Shown here: positions 44,939-53,902 of the stretch, piece after piece
Position numbering within the stretch: the first letter of the stretch is position 1
Layout of the letters: every line of letters starts with the position of its first letter
Assembly (NCBI RefSeq): GCF_013178945.1
Contig: NZ_JABFDM010000019.1
Location: 1 to 64,000 of the forward strand
Direction: 5' to 3'
From: Bradyrhizobium aeschynomenes
GTDB taxonomy: Bacteria; Pseudomonadota; Alphaproteobacteria; Rhizobiales; Xanthobacteraceae
DNA: 64,000 bases
Position numbers and translations under genes: made by a program
Notes under the pieces: generated by a model
What the model saw: only the letters and a program-made list of their open reading frames with translations
Database searches by the model: none
Told to the model about the DNA's origin: nothing

Positions 44939-45296
44939 CATCGACGGGGAGGCCGGCCATAATGTGATCGCGGCGCTCGCCGACATCGCGCCGGATTTCG
45001 CCACCTACATCATCGAGTTTCCGTTCGGCGACATCTATTCGCGGCCCGGCCTCGATCTGCGCAGCCGCGAGATCGCGACCATTGCGGCCCTGACCGCGCT
45101 CGGCAATGCCAGCCCGCAGTTGAAGGTCCACATTCATGCGGGTCTCAATGTCGGCCTCAGCCGCGACGAGATCACCGAGGTGATCATGCAGATGGCGGTC
45201 TATGCCGGCTTCCCCGCCGCGCTCAATGGCCTGTTCGCAGCCAAGGCGGTGTTCGCCGAGGCCGACGCGAAGGCGAATGAGGCCGCATCGGTCTGA
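44835..45296 (+). CDS. Carboxymuconolactone decarboxylase family protein
   Basis: A 153-residue helical protein of the CMD/AhpD fold. After a Ser/Thr/Gln-rich leader (about 1-25) the domain runs GRRALDSIDGEAGHNVIAAL, LRSREIATIAALTALGNASP, LKVHIHAGLNVGLSRDEITE and VIMQMAVYAGFPAALNGLFA. There is no cysteine at all, so it cannot be an AhpD-type peroxidase partner; a decarboxylase- or lactonase-like role is more likely. It overlaps the MerR gene by 104 bases in another frame. Confidence 0.88.
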   Translation: MTQSTPGQSTTTSGTQSSASKDQDRLSRGRRALDSIDGEAGHNVIAALADIAPDFATYIIEFPFGDIYSRPGLDLRSREIATIAALTALGNASPQLKVHIHAGLNVGLSRDEITEVIMQMAVYAGFPAALNGLFAAKAVFAEADAKANEAASV

Positions 45297-45306
45297 GTGG
45301 CCGGCT

Positions 45307-46146
45307 CTACGCGCCGGGCTGGATCGATCGCACGCTGCCCGACACCCGGACCGGCGCTCCACGCGGTCCATCGAGATCGACCTGCAGGCTGCACGGCACA
45401 CCCATGTCCTCGCCCTGGCGGATCACGATCGGGACAGCGGCGGTCCACGACAGCTCGCGCAGATAGCCGGCCAGCGCGGCGGCCGCAGCGCCGGTCGCCG
45501 GATCCTCGTAGACGCCGCCGAAGGGAAACGGATTGCGTGCGTGAAACAGCTCCGACGTCTCGGCGTGCACGAGCGCGAAAGTGCAGAACCGCTCGCGCTG
45601 CGCCAGTTCCTGGCCGCGGCCGAAATCGTAAGCGATGGCGGCAAGCCGGCTGCGCTCACGCAGGGCGATCACCGGATGATCCATCCCGGCATGGGCAATG
45701 ACGGGCGGAATCCGTTCGTCGAGATCGTCATGCGTCAGGCCGAACAGCGCCAGGATTTCCTCGGCCGCCGCAGCCGAGAGCGCGCGCGTCCGTGTCGGCG
45801 GCGAGCTGAACGCCGCGCTCCATTCCGTCGCTGAATGCCCCCCTTCGACGGTGATGTCGGCATGATTGAGCCGCAACGCAAAGCGGCCCGAGCCCTGCTG
45901 CCGGGCCAGCGCCGCGCCCAGCGCAATGGTCGCATGCCCGCAGAAATCCACCTCGGCCTCGGGCGCGAAATAGCGCACCCGCCATGTGTCCCCGTCGGGC
46001 GCCGCGAACGCCGTCTCGGAATAGCCGATCTCCGCGGCAATGGCCTGCATCGCTGTTGGATCGGGCAGGGCCTCGCAGATGACGACACCTGCCGGATTGC
46101 CGCCGCGTGATCCGTCGGTGAAGGCCGCGATGCGTTGGATGATCAT
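45307..46146 (-). CDS. PhzF family isomerase/epimerase-like protein
   Basis: A 279-residue PhzF-fold protein of two similar halves. The active-site glutamate lies in EIGYSETAFAAPD (about 41-53), followed by VRYFAPEAEVDFCGHATIAL (about 58-77) with the conserved His/Cys region, and the second half holds ARNPFPFGGVYEDPATGAAA. Such enzymes isomerise small acids; the substrate is unknown. The start at 46146 (IIQRIAAFTDGSRGGNPAGV) is the family start. It lies convergent to the CMD-like gene with ten bases between stops. Confidence 0.9.
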   Translation of the reverse strand: MIIQRIAAFTDGSRGGNPAGVVICEALPDPTAMQAIAAEIGYSETAFAAPDGDTWRVRYFAPEAEVDFCGHATIALGAALARQQGSGRFALRLNHADITVEGGHSATEWSAAFSSPPTRTRALSAAAAEEILALFGLTHDDLDERIPPVIAHAGMDHPVIALRERSRLAAIAYDFGRGQELAQRERFCTFALVHAETSELFHARNPFPFGGVYEDPATGAAAAALAGYLRELSWTAAVPIVIRQGEDMGVPCSLQVDLDGPRGAPVRVSGSVRSIQPGA

Positions 46147-46671
46147 GAGGGTCTCGCTTGTTCTCTGTGGCAATGCTAGGCGTTAAGCGCCCGCGAGTGA
46201 AGACGGCGCAAGCTGATTAGTCGACGCGCGGCTACGTTTCCGTCGTCACTTGCTGCCTTGCGATGACGATGTGGTGTGATATGTCGCTGCACGCCCGGTG
46301 TCGCCCCTGCGAACACCCGACGAACTCGGTGGTTTTGGGTCCCTTCGCAGAGACGACAGCGGACTGTGACGCGACTCGTTCGGTCCACATCATCGTCGAG
46401 AGCCACGATCGCGGTGATGACGTCGAGTGCGATCTTATCCAGCGCTAGACCGCTATCTACGCGATCATGGAAAGCTCCCGCGGCGGTTCCATTTCGTCGC
46501 GTGAGACTTCGCGAGGTTCAAAGCGACAGGGCAGGGTATCGGCAAACAGCCTCATGCCACCAAACGCCCTCAACGATTTTCACTGGGGGTTTCCAAGAAT
46601 TGGGCGACCATAACGATGGGTTGGCCATCGCACGCTTCGCCGACAGACATGTCGAACCGTCAGGTGACATC
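46147..46671. other. Gap with no convincing gene
   Basis: 525 bp upstream of phzF. Overlapping short frames exist on both strands but none has family sequence. It holds the phzF promoter near 46150-46200, and perhaps that of the small gene at 46672. Confidence 0.45.
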
Positions 46672-46953
46672 ATGCGCTTCTGCATCTTGCTCAATGGCCA
46701 GGACTTCGTAACCATCATCGCCGGAGAACCGACCTCGTGCCGGTTCTTCACCACCTGTATTCTGGATGCGCCGACTGCCGATGTCGCCGTAGATCGAGCT
46801 GTGAGTCGTGTTCTTGCCGACGATCGCTGGCGTAAGCCCGGTCGAGCCGGAACGGTGACGGTCGCGAAACTAGAGCAGGTCGGTTGGTTCTATCGCCGCT
46901 TCAATCCGCCTCGCGGTTACACTTTCTATCTGGACCAGGGTCCGGATGATTGA
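46672..46953 (+). CDS. Small hypothetical protein
   Basis: A 93-residue unknown. It starts MRFCILLNGQDFVTIIAGEP and ends YRRFNPPRGYTFYLDQGPDD. It is not exported and has no membrane segment. CAGGTGA precedes the ATG. The frame is open for 132 codons further up, but that part looks unlike protein. The composition (many Asp, Val, Arg, aromatic residues) is that of a folded protein. Not recognised. Confidence 0.5.
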   Translation: MRFCILLNGQDFVTIIAGEPTSCRFFTTCILDAPTADVAVDRAVSRVLADDRWRKPGRAGTVTVAKLEQVGWFYRRFNPPRGYTFYLDQGPDD

Positions 46954-46960
46954 TCAGCGC

Positions 46961-47043
46961 GTAGCCCGCATGAGCGCAGCGATATGCGGGTTCATCTCGA
47001 CCGCAGGGCATGGCCCGCATGTCGCTGCGCTCATGCGGGCTAC
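46961..47043. repeat. Hairpin repeat (type D)
   Basis: GTAGCCCGCATGAGCGCAGC then GATATGCGGG on the left and the inverse CCCGCATGTCGCTGCGCTC then ATGCGGGCTAC on the right. Directly behind the small gene at 46672-46953. Confidence 0.85.
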
Positions 47044-47251
47044 ACACTGGGTCTCATCGTGGCGATTGCGATACGGGCCCGAGTCGTCCGACGGGCGGTC
47101 CGCCGTGGCCCGTGAGCGAGTCGGAGAGCAAGAATCCGGTTGCGCCGAAAAATTCAATTCGTGAGCATGCTCAACGCGCTGCGGCCTGCAGCATCGACCG
47201 ACTGCAAGTCTTTCATTGCGCTTTTTACGAAATCATGGTTGTCTCTCTCCG

Positions 47252-47585
47252 TCCCGCCTCGTTGCGAGGGGCGTACGCGTCGTCACGGACGTGAGGTGGG
47301 ATGCGATGGACGGGCAGGCTGCAACTGACGAGTGCGGCCGGCACGGACGGCGAAGTCGCGTGGTCCTGATACCCCGACGCTGGTATCACGCGCTGATGCG
47401 CAAGCATCATGCGCTACGGTGGCCAACAAGCCCGGTGCACCGAGGAGATCGCGTATAAGACGTAACCCATCGCGCAGGGAAGGCCGGGTCGCTCTGGCTG
47501 AACCTGTGGTTCCTGCCCCGTGCATTCTTGTTCGCACGGGGGCCGCGGGTGCCAGCCGGCCTCCCGGTCTTCCCTGCGCCCTCTG
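47252..47585 (-). repeat. Long dispersed repeat, copy 1
   Basis: Read on the minus strand, this runs from CAGAGGGCGCAGGGAAG through CCGGCCTTCCCTGCGCGATG and TCAGGACCACGCGACT to CCGTGACGACGCG and GCCCCTC. The same order of blocks is found on the plus strand at 60074-60422. Bounds are approximate. A frame through it looks like a protein but is rich in Arg, Pro and Ser and is judged spurious. Confidence 0.7.
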
Positions 47586-47657
47586 CTTCATGGAGGGAGA
47601 ACTATCAGCAAAGCTCGGGCGCCTATGGCGTCGCGAGGAGGCTGCTCTACGCTCCGC

Positions 47658-47760
47658 CGTCATTCCGGGGCGGGCCGCGCAGCGGCACCAGCCCGGAATC
47701 CATACTCCTGGTCGTGGCTATGGATTCCGGGCTCGCGCTCCGCGCGCCCCGGAATGACGA
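47658..47760. repeat. Palindromic repeat (type B)
   Basis: CGTCATTCCGGGGCGGGCC to CCCGGAATCCAT and ATGGATTCCGGGCTCGCGC to CCCCGGAATGACG. The closest relative in the window is at 32.35-32.46 kb. Confidence 0.82.
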
Positions 47761-47829
47761 TGGGGAGAGATGCGCCATGTTTCAAGGTTCGTTCGTTCGA
47801 ACTGCCCGGCCGGTGACCACCACCACCGC

Positions 47830-47921
47830 CGTCATCCCCACGAAGGCGGGGATCCAGTACGCCGCGGCGGCGCGGTCGATCACAGCCGCCGCGGCGGTCG
47901 CCCGGTCAAGCCGGCGATGAC
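47830..47921. repeat. Palindromic repeat (type A2)
   Basis: CGTCATCCCCACGAAGGCGG then GGATCCAGTACGCCGCGG on the left; GCCGCGGCGG and a decayed GGCGATGACAG on the right. Shares GATCCAGTACGCCGCGGCGG with the repeat at 90-191. Confidence 0.75.
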
Positions 47922-48190
47922 AGCGGTGGGGAAGGCGAGCTCGGGCACCGACACGGGTGATGGGTGACGGGAGACAGAGACGAGAGCGGGAGGCGGCGAC
48001 TTGGCGTTGCCCTACCCCCGGGGCTGATGCCCACCCGCGTAACTCCGCCGTAACCCGCCGTCATGACCATTGCTGGCCCAACAACCGGTTTCGCACCCCG
48101 CCCAAAACCATTATGGTGCCGGACCATGTTGCCGCCGGGCGGTTCCGATTTCGAGTTCAATCAACGGGTTATGGCCTGGTGACGCAGGTC

Positions 48191-48204
48191 AGGAGAGCGG
48201 TTTG
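48191..48204 (+). promoter_or_regulatory. Ribosome binding site and TTG start of thrC
   Basis: AGGAG at 48191-48195 precedes the TTG at 48202 by six bases. The TTG is the only start in frame that begins at the family N-terminus (TRYVSTRGEAPALTF). Confidence 0.7.
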
Positions 48205-49617
48205 ACGCGCTATGTTTCGACCCGCGGGGAAGCCCCCGCGCTCACCTTCTGCGATGTGATGCTGACCGGGCTCGCCCGTGACGGCGGCCTGTACGTGCCC
48301 GAGACCTGGCCGCAGCTCACGCCCGCGACCATCGCCTCGTTCTTCGGCCGGCCCTATTGGGAGGTCGCGGTCGAGGTCATCAAGCCTTTCGTGGCCGGCG
48401 AAATCTCCGATGCCGAACTCGGCCGGATGGCGAACGAGGCCTACGCCACCTTCCGCCATCCCGCGGTGGTGCCGCTCGACCAGACCGCCCCGCACCAGTT
48501 CGTGCTGGAGCTGTTCCACGGCCCGACCTTGGCGTTCAAGGACGTCGCCATGCAGCTGATCTCGCGGCTGATGGACCATGTGCTCGCCAAGCGCGGCGAG
48601 CGCACCACCATCGTGGTCGCGACATCGGGCGATACCGGCGGCGCGGCCGTGGACGCCTTTGCCGGCCGCGATAATGCCGATCTGATCGTGCTGTTCCCGC
48701 ATGGCCGCATCTCCGAGGTGCAGCGGCGGATGATGACGACATCGGGCGCGGCCAACGTCCATGCGCTGGCGATCGAAGGGCATTTCGACGACTGCCAGGC
48801 GCTCGTGAAGGGCCTGTTCAACAATCACGGCTTCCGTGATTCCGTGGCGCTGTCCGGCGTCAATTCCATCAACTGGGCGCGCGTCGTCGCTCAGGTCGTC
48901 TACTACTTCACCTCGGCGGTCGCGGTCGGCGCGCCGCACCGCGCGGTCGACTTCACCGTGCCGACCGGCAATTTCGGCGACGTCTTCGCGGGCTATGTGG
49001 CCAAGCGCATGGGCTTGCCGGTGCGGACGCTGCGCGTCGCCACCAACGTCAACGACATCCTCGCCCGCACGCTGGCGACCGGCATCTACGAGGTGCGCGA
49101 GGTGCATGCGACGGTTTCGCCGTCGATGGACATCCAGGTATCGTCGAATTTCGAGCGGCTGTTGTTCGAGGCCGGCGGTCGCGACGCGGCGGTGGTGCGG
49201 CGGCTGATGGAGAGCCTGAAGCAATCCGGCCGCTTCGTGCTGCCGGACGCGATGCTGGCGGCGATCCGCGCCGAGTTCGATGCGGGCCGCGCCGACGAGA
49301 CCGAGACGGCGGCCGCCATTCGCGCTGCCTTCCGCGAGGCCGGCGATCTCGTCGATCCGCATACGGCGGTGGCGCTCGCCGTCGCCGACCGCGACGGCAC
49401 CGACACCTCGGTGCCGAACATCGTGCTGTCGACCGCACATCCCGCCAAATTCCCCGACGCGGTCGAGGCCGCCTGCGGACAGCGTCCGCATCTGCCGGTC
49501 TGGCTCGAAGGGCTGATGAGCAAGCGCGAGGACGCGAGGGTCATGCGGAACGACCAGGCCGAGGTGGAAAAGTTCATCCGCTCGGTCAGCCGGGCCGCCA
49601 AGCAGGGAATTGCATGA
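48202..49617 (+). CDS. thrC: Threonine synthase
   Basis: A 471-residue PLP enzyme that turns O-phosphohomoserine into threonine, the last step of threonine synthesis. The N-terminal part reads RYVSTRGEAPALTFCDVMLT; the PLP-binding lysine lies in FHGPTLAFKDVAMQLISRLM (about 105-124), followed by VVATSGDTGGAAVDAF (phosphate loop) and FTVPTGNFGDVFAGYVAKRM. Start is TTG at 48202. The stop overlaps the start of the M16 peptidase gene (ATGATG at 49614), so the two are coupled. Confidence 0.94.
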   Translation: MTRYVSTRGEAPALTFCDVMLTGLARDGGLYVPETWPQLTPATIASFFGRPYWEVAVEVIKPFVAGEISDAELGRMANEAYATFRHPAVVPLDQTAPHQFVLELFHGPTLAFKDVAMQLISRLMDHVLAKRGERTTIVVATSGDTGGAAVDAFAGRDNADLIVLFPHGRISEVQRRMMTTSGAANVHALAIEGHFDDCQALVKGLFNNHGFRDSVALSGVNSINWARVVAQVVYYFTSAVAVGAPHRAVDFTVPTGNFGDVFAGYVAKRMGLPVRTLRVATNVNDILARTLATGIYEVREVHATVSPSMDIQVSSNFERLLFEAGGRDAAVVRRLMESLKQSGRFVLPDAMLAAIRAEFDAGRADETETAAAIRAAFREAGDLVDPHTAVALAVADRDGTDTSVPNIVLSTAHPAKFPDAVEAACGQRPHLPVWLEGLMSKREDARVMRNDQAEVEKFIRSVSRAAKQGIA

Positions 49618-50906
49618 TGGGTGTGGAAGTCACCAAGCTGCCGACCGGACTGACGGTGGTCACCGACACGATGCCGCATCTGGAGACGGCGGCGCTCGGC
49701 GTCTGGGCCGGGGTCGGCGGCCGCGACGAGAAGCCGGACGAGCACGGCATCTCGCATCTCCTCGAGCACATGGCGTTCAAGGGCACGACGACGCGCAGCG
49801 CGCGCGAGATCGTCGAGTCGATCGAGGCGGTCGGCGGCGATCTCAATGCCGGCACTTCGACCGAGACCACCGCTTATTATGCCCGCGTGCTGAAGGCCGA
49901 TGTGCCGCTGGCGCTCGACGTGCTCTCCGACATCCTCGCCAATCCCTCCTTCGTGCCGGAGGAGCTGGAGCGCGAGAAGAACGTCATCGTGCAGGAGATC
50001 GGCGCGGCGCAGGACACGCCCGACGACGTCGTGTTCGAGCATCTCAACGAGCTGTGCTTCCCCGACCAGCCGATGGGCCGCTCCTTGCTCGGCACGGCCA
50101 AGACGCTGGAGGCATTCGACCGCGACAAGCTGCACGGCTATCTGTCGACGCATTATCGCGGGCCGGACATGGTGGTCGCGGCCGCCGGCGCCGTCGATCA
50201 TCAGCGGGTGGTCGAGGACGTGACGAAGCGTTTTGCCAGCTTCAATGGCGGCCCGGCACCGAAGCCGCTGCCGGCGGCATTCGGCAAGGGCGGCTCGCGG
50301 GTGGTGCATCGCGACCTCGAGCAGGCGCATCTGACGCTTGCGCTCGAGGGCGTGCCGCAGGCCGACCCGTCGCTGTTCTCGCTGCAGGTGTTCACCAACA
50401 TCCTCGGCGGCGGCATGTCGTCCCGGCTGTTCCAGGAGGTGCGCGAGAACAGGGGGCTCTGCTACTCGGTGTACACGTTCCACGCACCCTATAGCGACAC
50501 CGGCTTCTTCGGCCTCTACACCGGCACCGATCCGGCCGATGCGCCGGAGATGATGGAGGTCGTGGTCGACATCATCGGCAATGCGGTGGAGACTTTGAGC
50601 GAGGCCGAGGTCGCCCGCGCCAAGGCGCAGATGAAGGCCGGGCTGCTGATGGCGCTGGAGAGCTGCAGCGCCCGCGCCGAGCAATTGGCGCGTCACATCC
50701 TGGCTTACGGCCGGCCGCAGACTCTGCAGGAGATGGTCGCCAAGATCGAGGCCGTCAGCGTCGAGAGCACCCGCGATGCGGCGCGTGCGCTGCTCGCGCG
50801 CAGCAAGCCCGCGGTGGTCGCGCTCGGCAGCGGCAGGGGTCTGGACACGGCGGTGACTTTCGCCGAAGGTCTGACCGGGCCGAAGTCGAAGGCTCAGCTG
50901 CATTGA
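49614..50906 (+). CDS. M16 family zinc peptidase (processing-peptidase-like)
   Basis: A 430-residue M16B peptidase with the inverted zinc motif HGISHLLEHMAFKGTTTRSA (His-x-x-Glu-His about 48-52) and the downstream glutamate in ELEREKNVIVQEIGAAQDTP (about 125). The C-terminal half contains ILGGGMSSRLFQEVRENRGL (Arg/Tyr ligand region). This is the alphaproteobacterial relative of the mitochondrial processing peptidase beta subunit; it acts alone as a dimer in the family. It is fused by overlap to thrC, the usual order in this group; the reason for the link is not known. Confidence 0.93.
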   Translation: MMGVEVTKLPTGLTVVTDTMPHLETAALGVWAGVGGRDEKPDEHGISHLLEHMAFKGTTTRSAREIVESIEAVGGDLNAGTSTETTAYYARVLKADVPLALDVLSDILANPSFVPEELEREKNVIVQEIGAAQDTPDDVVFEHLNELCFPDQPMGRSLLGTAKTLEAFDRDKLHGYLSTHYRGPDMVVAAAGAVDHQRVVEDVTKRFASFNGGPAPKPLPAAFGKGGSRVVHRDLEQAHLTLALEGVPQADPSLFSLQVFTNILGGGMSSRLFQEVRENRGLCYSVYTFHAPYSDTGFFGLYTGTDPADAPEMMEVVVDIIGNAVETLSEAEVARAKAQMKAGLLMALESCSARAEQLARHILAYGRPQTLQEMVAKIEAVSVESTRDAARALLARSKPAVVALGSGRGLDTAVTFAEGLTGPKSKAQLH

Positions 50907-50999
50907 GCACGAGTCCGGAAGCCCGGGGCATTGCCTGGTTCGCCGTCAGGTGTGCCGGCCGCAAGCCAGCGGACTGAAGAGCAGGGGGGAGCATCACCG

Positions 51000-51587
51000 A
51001 TGGCCCTGTTTCGCTTGCCGTCCAGCGGACCGGCCGCGCTCGCCCCGCGTGGGCTGGGCCTGTATTTGCGCGCGCCGCAGATGGCGGACTATGCGCAATG
51101 GGCGCAGTTGCGCGAGGTCAGCCGCGACTATCTCACCCCATGGGAGCCGATCTGGCCGTCGGACGACCTGACGCGCTCCGGCTTCCGGCGCAGGCTGCGC
51201 CGTTATGCCGAGGACATCTCGGCCGACCGGTCCTATCCGTTCATCGTCTTCCGCGAGCAGGATGGCGTCATGCTCGGCGGCATCACGCTCGCCAATGTCC
51301 GCCGCGGCATCGTTCAGGCCGGCACGATCGGCTATTGGATGGGTCAGCCGCACGCCCATCGCGGCTACATGACGGCCGCACTCAGGCTGTTGCTGCCGAC
51401 GCTGTTCGGCGAGCTCAATCTGCACCGCGTCGAGGCGGCCTGCATCCCGACCAATACGCCGTCGATTCGTGTCCTGGAAAAGTGCGGCTTCACGCGCGAG
51501 GGGCTCGCGCGCCGCTACCTCTGCATCAACGGCGTCTGGCAGGACCATTATCTCTACGGCCTGCTGCATGAGGATTTCCGGGGTTAG
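51000..51587 (+). CDS. GNAT family N-acetyltransferase (RimJ-like)
   Basis: A 195-residue acetyltransferase of the RimJ/RimL type, which modify protein N-termini. Family segments are GPAALAPRGLGLYLRAPQMA, GTIGYWMGQPHAHRGYMTAA (about 118-137, the acetyl-CoA loop) and LNLHRVEAACIPTNTPSIRV then LEKCGFTREG. GGGGGGAGC lies before the ATG at 51000. It follows the M16 gene by 93 bp. Confidence 0.9.
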   Translation: MALFRLPSSGPAALAPRGLGLYLRAPQMADYAQWAQLREVSRDYLTPWEPIWPSDDLTRSGFRRRLRRYAEDISADRSYPFIVFREQDGVMLGGITLANVRRGIVQAGTIGYWMGQPHAHRGYMTAALRLLLPTLFGELNLHRVEAACIPTNTPSIRVLEKCGFTREGLARRYLCINGVWQDHYLYGLLHEDFRG

Positions 51588-51750
51588 CATTTGTGATCAG
51601 GCAGGCCGACGAGCGAGGCCGTTCGGGGCTGGTTCCGGTCTCTGAAATGGGTATAGACGCCTTTGTACAGCCGCCGTCGTCCCGGTTTTGCCGTCCTTGC
51701 GGGGGTGGAGCTTGGTGCGGCCAGGCGGCCGAGATGCCGGGGACTTCGAG

Positions 51751-52395
51751 ATGCGACAGACGCCTATGATTCGGGTTGGGACGTTGACAGCCGTGCTGCT
51801 GGCTTTGGGAGCCGCATCGGCGGCGGCGCCGGCTGGTGCCCAATCCCTGACCGACCGCTTCAAGAGCCTGTTCGGTGGCGGTTCCGACGACAAGGGACAG
51901 CAGAACCTGCCCGCCGGTGGCGGCCCGCCGGTCGATCCGACCGACGGCCTGACCTGCCCGCCCGTCAGCATCCGCTCGGGCGCTTCGACCTATGCGGTCG
52001 CCGCGCCCGGAAAGCAGGCGGTCGGTAATGACGTCCGGTTCCAGGCTTCGATCACCAAGACGGCGCGCGAGTGCAACCTCAACGGTGCCGAGATCATCGG
52101 CAAGATCGGCATCCAGGGACGCGTCGTCGCGGGGCCCGCAGGTGCGCCGGCGACCGTCGACATCCCGATGCGCATCGCGGTGGTGCAGGGCGGGATCGGC
52201 GAGAAGGTGATCGCCACCAAGGCCTATCGGACCACGGTGCAGATGACGGGAGATGGCAGCGTGCCGTTTACGATCGTCGCCGAGGACATGGTCTATCCGG
52301 TGCCGCCGCCGGGCGCCAACGCCGACAATTACGTGTTCTACATCGGCTTCGATCCGCAGGCCCTCACACCCGAGCGCGGCAAGAAGCGGAGGTGA
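51751..52395 (+). CDS. Exported protein of unknown function
   Basis: A 214-residue protein with a signal peptide (TLTAVLLALGAASAAAPAGA, cut near residue 34) and a short linker (FKSLFGGGSDDKGQQ). The mature part, from TCPPVSIRSGASTYAVAAPG on, is beta-rich with two Cys (TCPP and RECNLNG). It ends FYIGFDPQALTPERGKKRR. Start may also be five codons later. I do not recognise a named family; rhizobial genomes carry similar proteins. It ends just before a two-way terminator. Confidence 0.7.
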   Translation: MRQTPMIRVGTLTAVLLALGAASAAAPAGAQSLTDRFKSLFGGGSDDKGQQNLPAGGGPPVDPTDGLTCPPVSIRSGASTYAVAAPGKQAVGNDVRFQASITKTARECNLNGAEIIGKIGIQGRVVAGPAGAPATVDIPMRIAVVQGGIGEKVIATKAYRTTVQMTGDGSVPFTIVAEDMVYPVPPPGANADNYVFYIGFDPQALTPERGKKRR

Positions 52396-52476
52396 GACCG
52401 CGGCTTGGGTAGGTGGGCAAGAGTCATTGGATGACGGCCTGTGCCGCCCAATCGCCGCGACGAGCTCTGCAAAAGC

Positions 52477-52511
52477 AAAAGGCCGGGGCGATTGGATCGC
52501 CCCGGCCTTTT
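52477..52511. terminator. Two-way terminator between the exported unknown and atpF
   Basis: Four A, then GGCCGGGGCGA-TTGGA-TCGCCCCGGCC, then four T. A perfect 11-bp GC-rich stem with a run on each side serves both convergent operons. Confidence 0.9.
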
Positions 52512-52541
52512 GATGACGTTGGACGAGTGATGGGCCGCGGC

Positions 52542-53033
52542 TCAGTTCAGCTTGCGGCCGACTTCCTCGATGCCCTTGGCGACGAGATCCTCGCCGAGAG
52601 CGCCCTTGACCGACTTCGACAGCACGGTCGCGGCGGCCTGGACGGCGGCTTCCGCCGCGGCGGCCCGCACGTCTGCGAGGGCCTGGGCTTCGGCGAGGGC
52701 GATCTTGCTCTCGGCGGCCTTGGTGCGACGGGCGACGAAGTCTTCCATCTTGGCCTTGGCCTCCGCCGCGATGCGCTCGGCTTCCGCCTTGGCGCTGGTG
52801 ACGATCTCCTCGGCCTCGCGTTCAGCGCTGGCGCGGCGGGTCTTGTAATCGGCGAGCACCTTGGCCGCCTCTTCCTTGAGCCGCTTGGCCTCCGCCAGCT
52901 CGCTCCTGATGCGCTCGGAGCGATTATCGAGCGCCTTCAGGACCATGCGATGGACACCGAGATAGGCGAACAGGCCCATCAGGATTACGAAGGCAATCGC
53001 AACCCAGGTTTCCGGATCAGCAAGCAAATGCAT
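52542..53033 (-). CDS. atpF: ATP synthase Fo subunit b
   Basis: A 163-residue stator subunit. One N-terminal helix ([18 protein letters not shown], about 11-28) is followed by a long charged coiled coil ([20 protein letters not shown] onward to about 130) that reaches F1. The last gene of the Fo operon. Its ATG shares one base with the b' stop (TGATG). Confidence 0.94.
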   Translation of the reverse strand: MHLLADPETWVAIAFVILMGLFAYLGVHRMVLKALDNRSERIRSELAEAKRLKEEAAKVLADYKTRRASAEREAEEIVTSAKAEAERIAAEAKAKMEDFVARRTKAAESKIALAEAQALADVRAAAAEAAVQAAATVLSKSVKGALGEDLVAKGIEEVGRKLN

Positions 53034-53608
53034 CAGGCTGTTCCCTTCAACGATGCATCGACCGCAGCCTCGACCGTCTTGGCCGCTGGGGCCTTTCCGG
53101 TCAGTTGCTGCACGATCGCGCTGGCCGCGTCAGCGGCGATGCCGCGGACATTGCTCATTGCGGTCGCACGCGTGGTGGCGATGGAGGTCTCAGCCGCCGC
53201 GAGCTTGGCTGCGAGGCTGTCTTCCAGCGCCTTGCGCTCGGCATCCGAAGAGGCCGCGAGCTTCTCGCGGGTCTCGGCGCCGATCGCCTGGGCGCGGGCA
53301 CGGGCCGTTGCCAGCTCGCTTTCATACGCCTTCATCGCGGCTTCGGACTCGTCCTTCAGCCGCTGCGCTTCGGCCAGATCGCCGTCGATCGACTTCTGGC
53401 GGGCATCGATGACGGCCCCCACCTTCGGCAGCGCCACACGCGAGACGATCACGTACAGCGCCACGAAGGCGATCACCAGAGAGACGATCTGGGAGGGAAA
53501 GGTTTCCTTCGAGAAGGGAGGGAAACCATGCCCGCCATCGGCCTCCGTATGGGCGCTTGCGGTGCCCTTGGCCTCGCCGCCCTTGGCTTCGCCATGACTT
53601 TCAGCCAC
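53033..53608 (-). CDS. ATP synthase Fo subunit b'
   Basis: A 191-residue second stator subunit of the divergent b' type found in alphaproteobacteria and chloroplasts. A Gly/His/Ala-rich leader (about 1-35) precedes one helix ([20 protein letters not shown], about 42-61), and then a coiled coil starts at [20 protein letters not shown]. It pairs with b as a heterodimer. It follows atpE by 28 bp. Confidence 0.93.
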   Translation of the reverse strand: MAESHGEAKGGEAKGTASAHTEADGGHGFPPFSKETFPSQIVSLVIAFVALYVIVSRVALPKVGAVIDARQKSIDGDLAEAQRLKDESEAAMKAYESELATARARAQAIGAETREKLAASSDAERKALEDSLAAKLAAAETSIATTRATAMSNVRGIAADAASAIVQQLTGKAPAAKTVEAAVDASLKGTA

Positions 53609-53636
53609 GGGCTTCTCCTGTCCGGCTCAGGCCGTC

Positions 53637-53864
53637 TTAGACGGCGTACAGCAGGAGCAGGGCGATCAGCAGCGAGAAGATGCCGAGCGCTTCGGTCACC
53701 GCGAAGCCGAAAATCAGGTTGCCGAACTGGCCCTGGGCGGCCGACGGATTGCGCAGAGCGGCCGACAGGTAGTTGCCGAAGATGATGCCGATGCCGGCAC
53801 CCGCGCCACCCATGCCGATGCAGGCAATGCCCGCGCCAATGTACTTCGCTGCGACCGGATCCAT
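53637..53864 (-). CDS. atpE: ATP synthase Fo subunit c
   Basis: A 75-residue ring subunit with two helices. The first has the Gly-rich pattern [19 protein letters not shown]; the second carries the proton-binding glutamate in [20 protein letters not shown] (Glu about 59). Each c subunit moves one proton. GAAAGGAG-like purines lie before the ATG. Confidence 0.96.
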   Translation of the reverse strand: MDPVAAKYIGAGIACIGMGGAGAGIGIIFGNYLSAALRNPSAAQGQFGNLIFGFAVTEALGIFSLLIALLLLYAV

Positions 53865-53902
53865 GACGAACTCCTTTGAGGGGTTTGGTAGAGAGGGCCG
53901 GA

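Larger units (their letters stand above)
46954..48201. other. Repeat-filled gene-poor region
   Basis: About 1.25 kb with a type D hairpin (46961-47043), a roughly 340-bp dispersed repeat copy (47252-47585), a type B repeat (47658-47760) and a type A2 repeat (47830-47921). The open frames here are read from repeats and are not taken as genes. The last 200 bp hold the thrC promoter. Confidence 0.6.

Noticed and set aside
47283-47663. 126-residue minus-strand protein
   Set aside because: Read from the dispersed repeat; Arg/Pro/Ser-rich with no fold, and the matching copy at 60.1 kb does not keep the frame convincingly.
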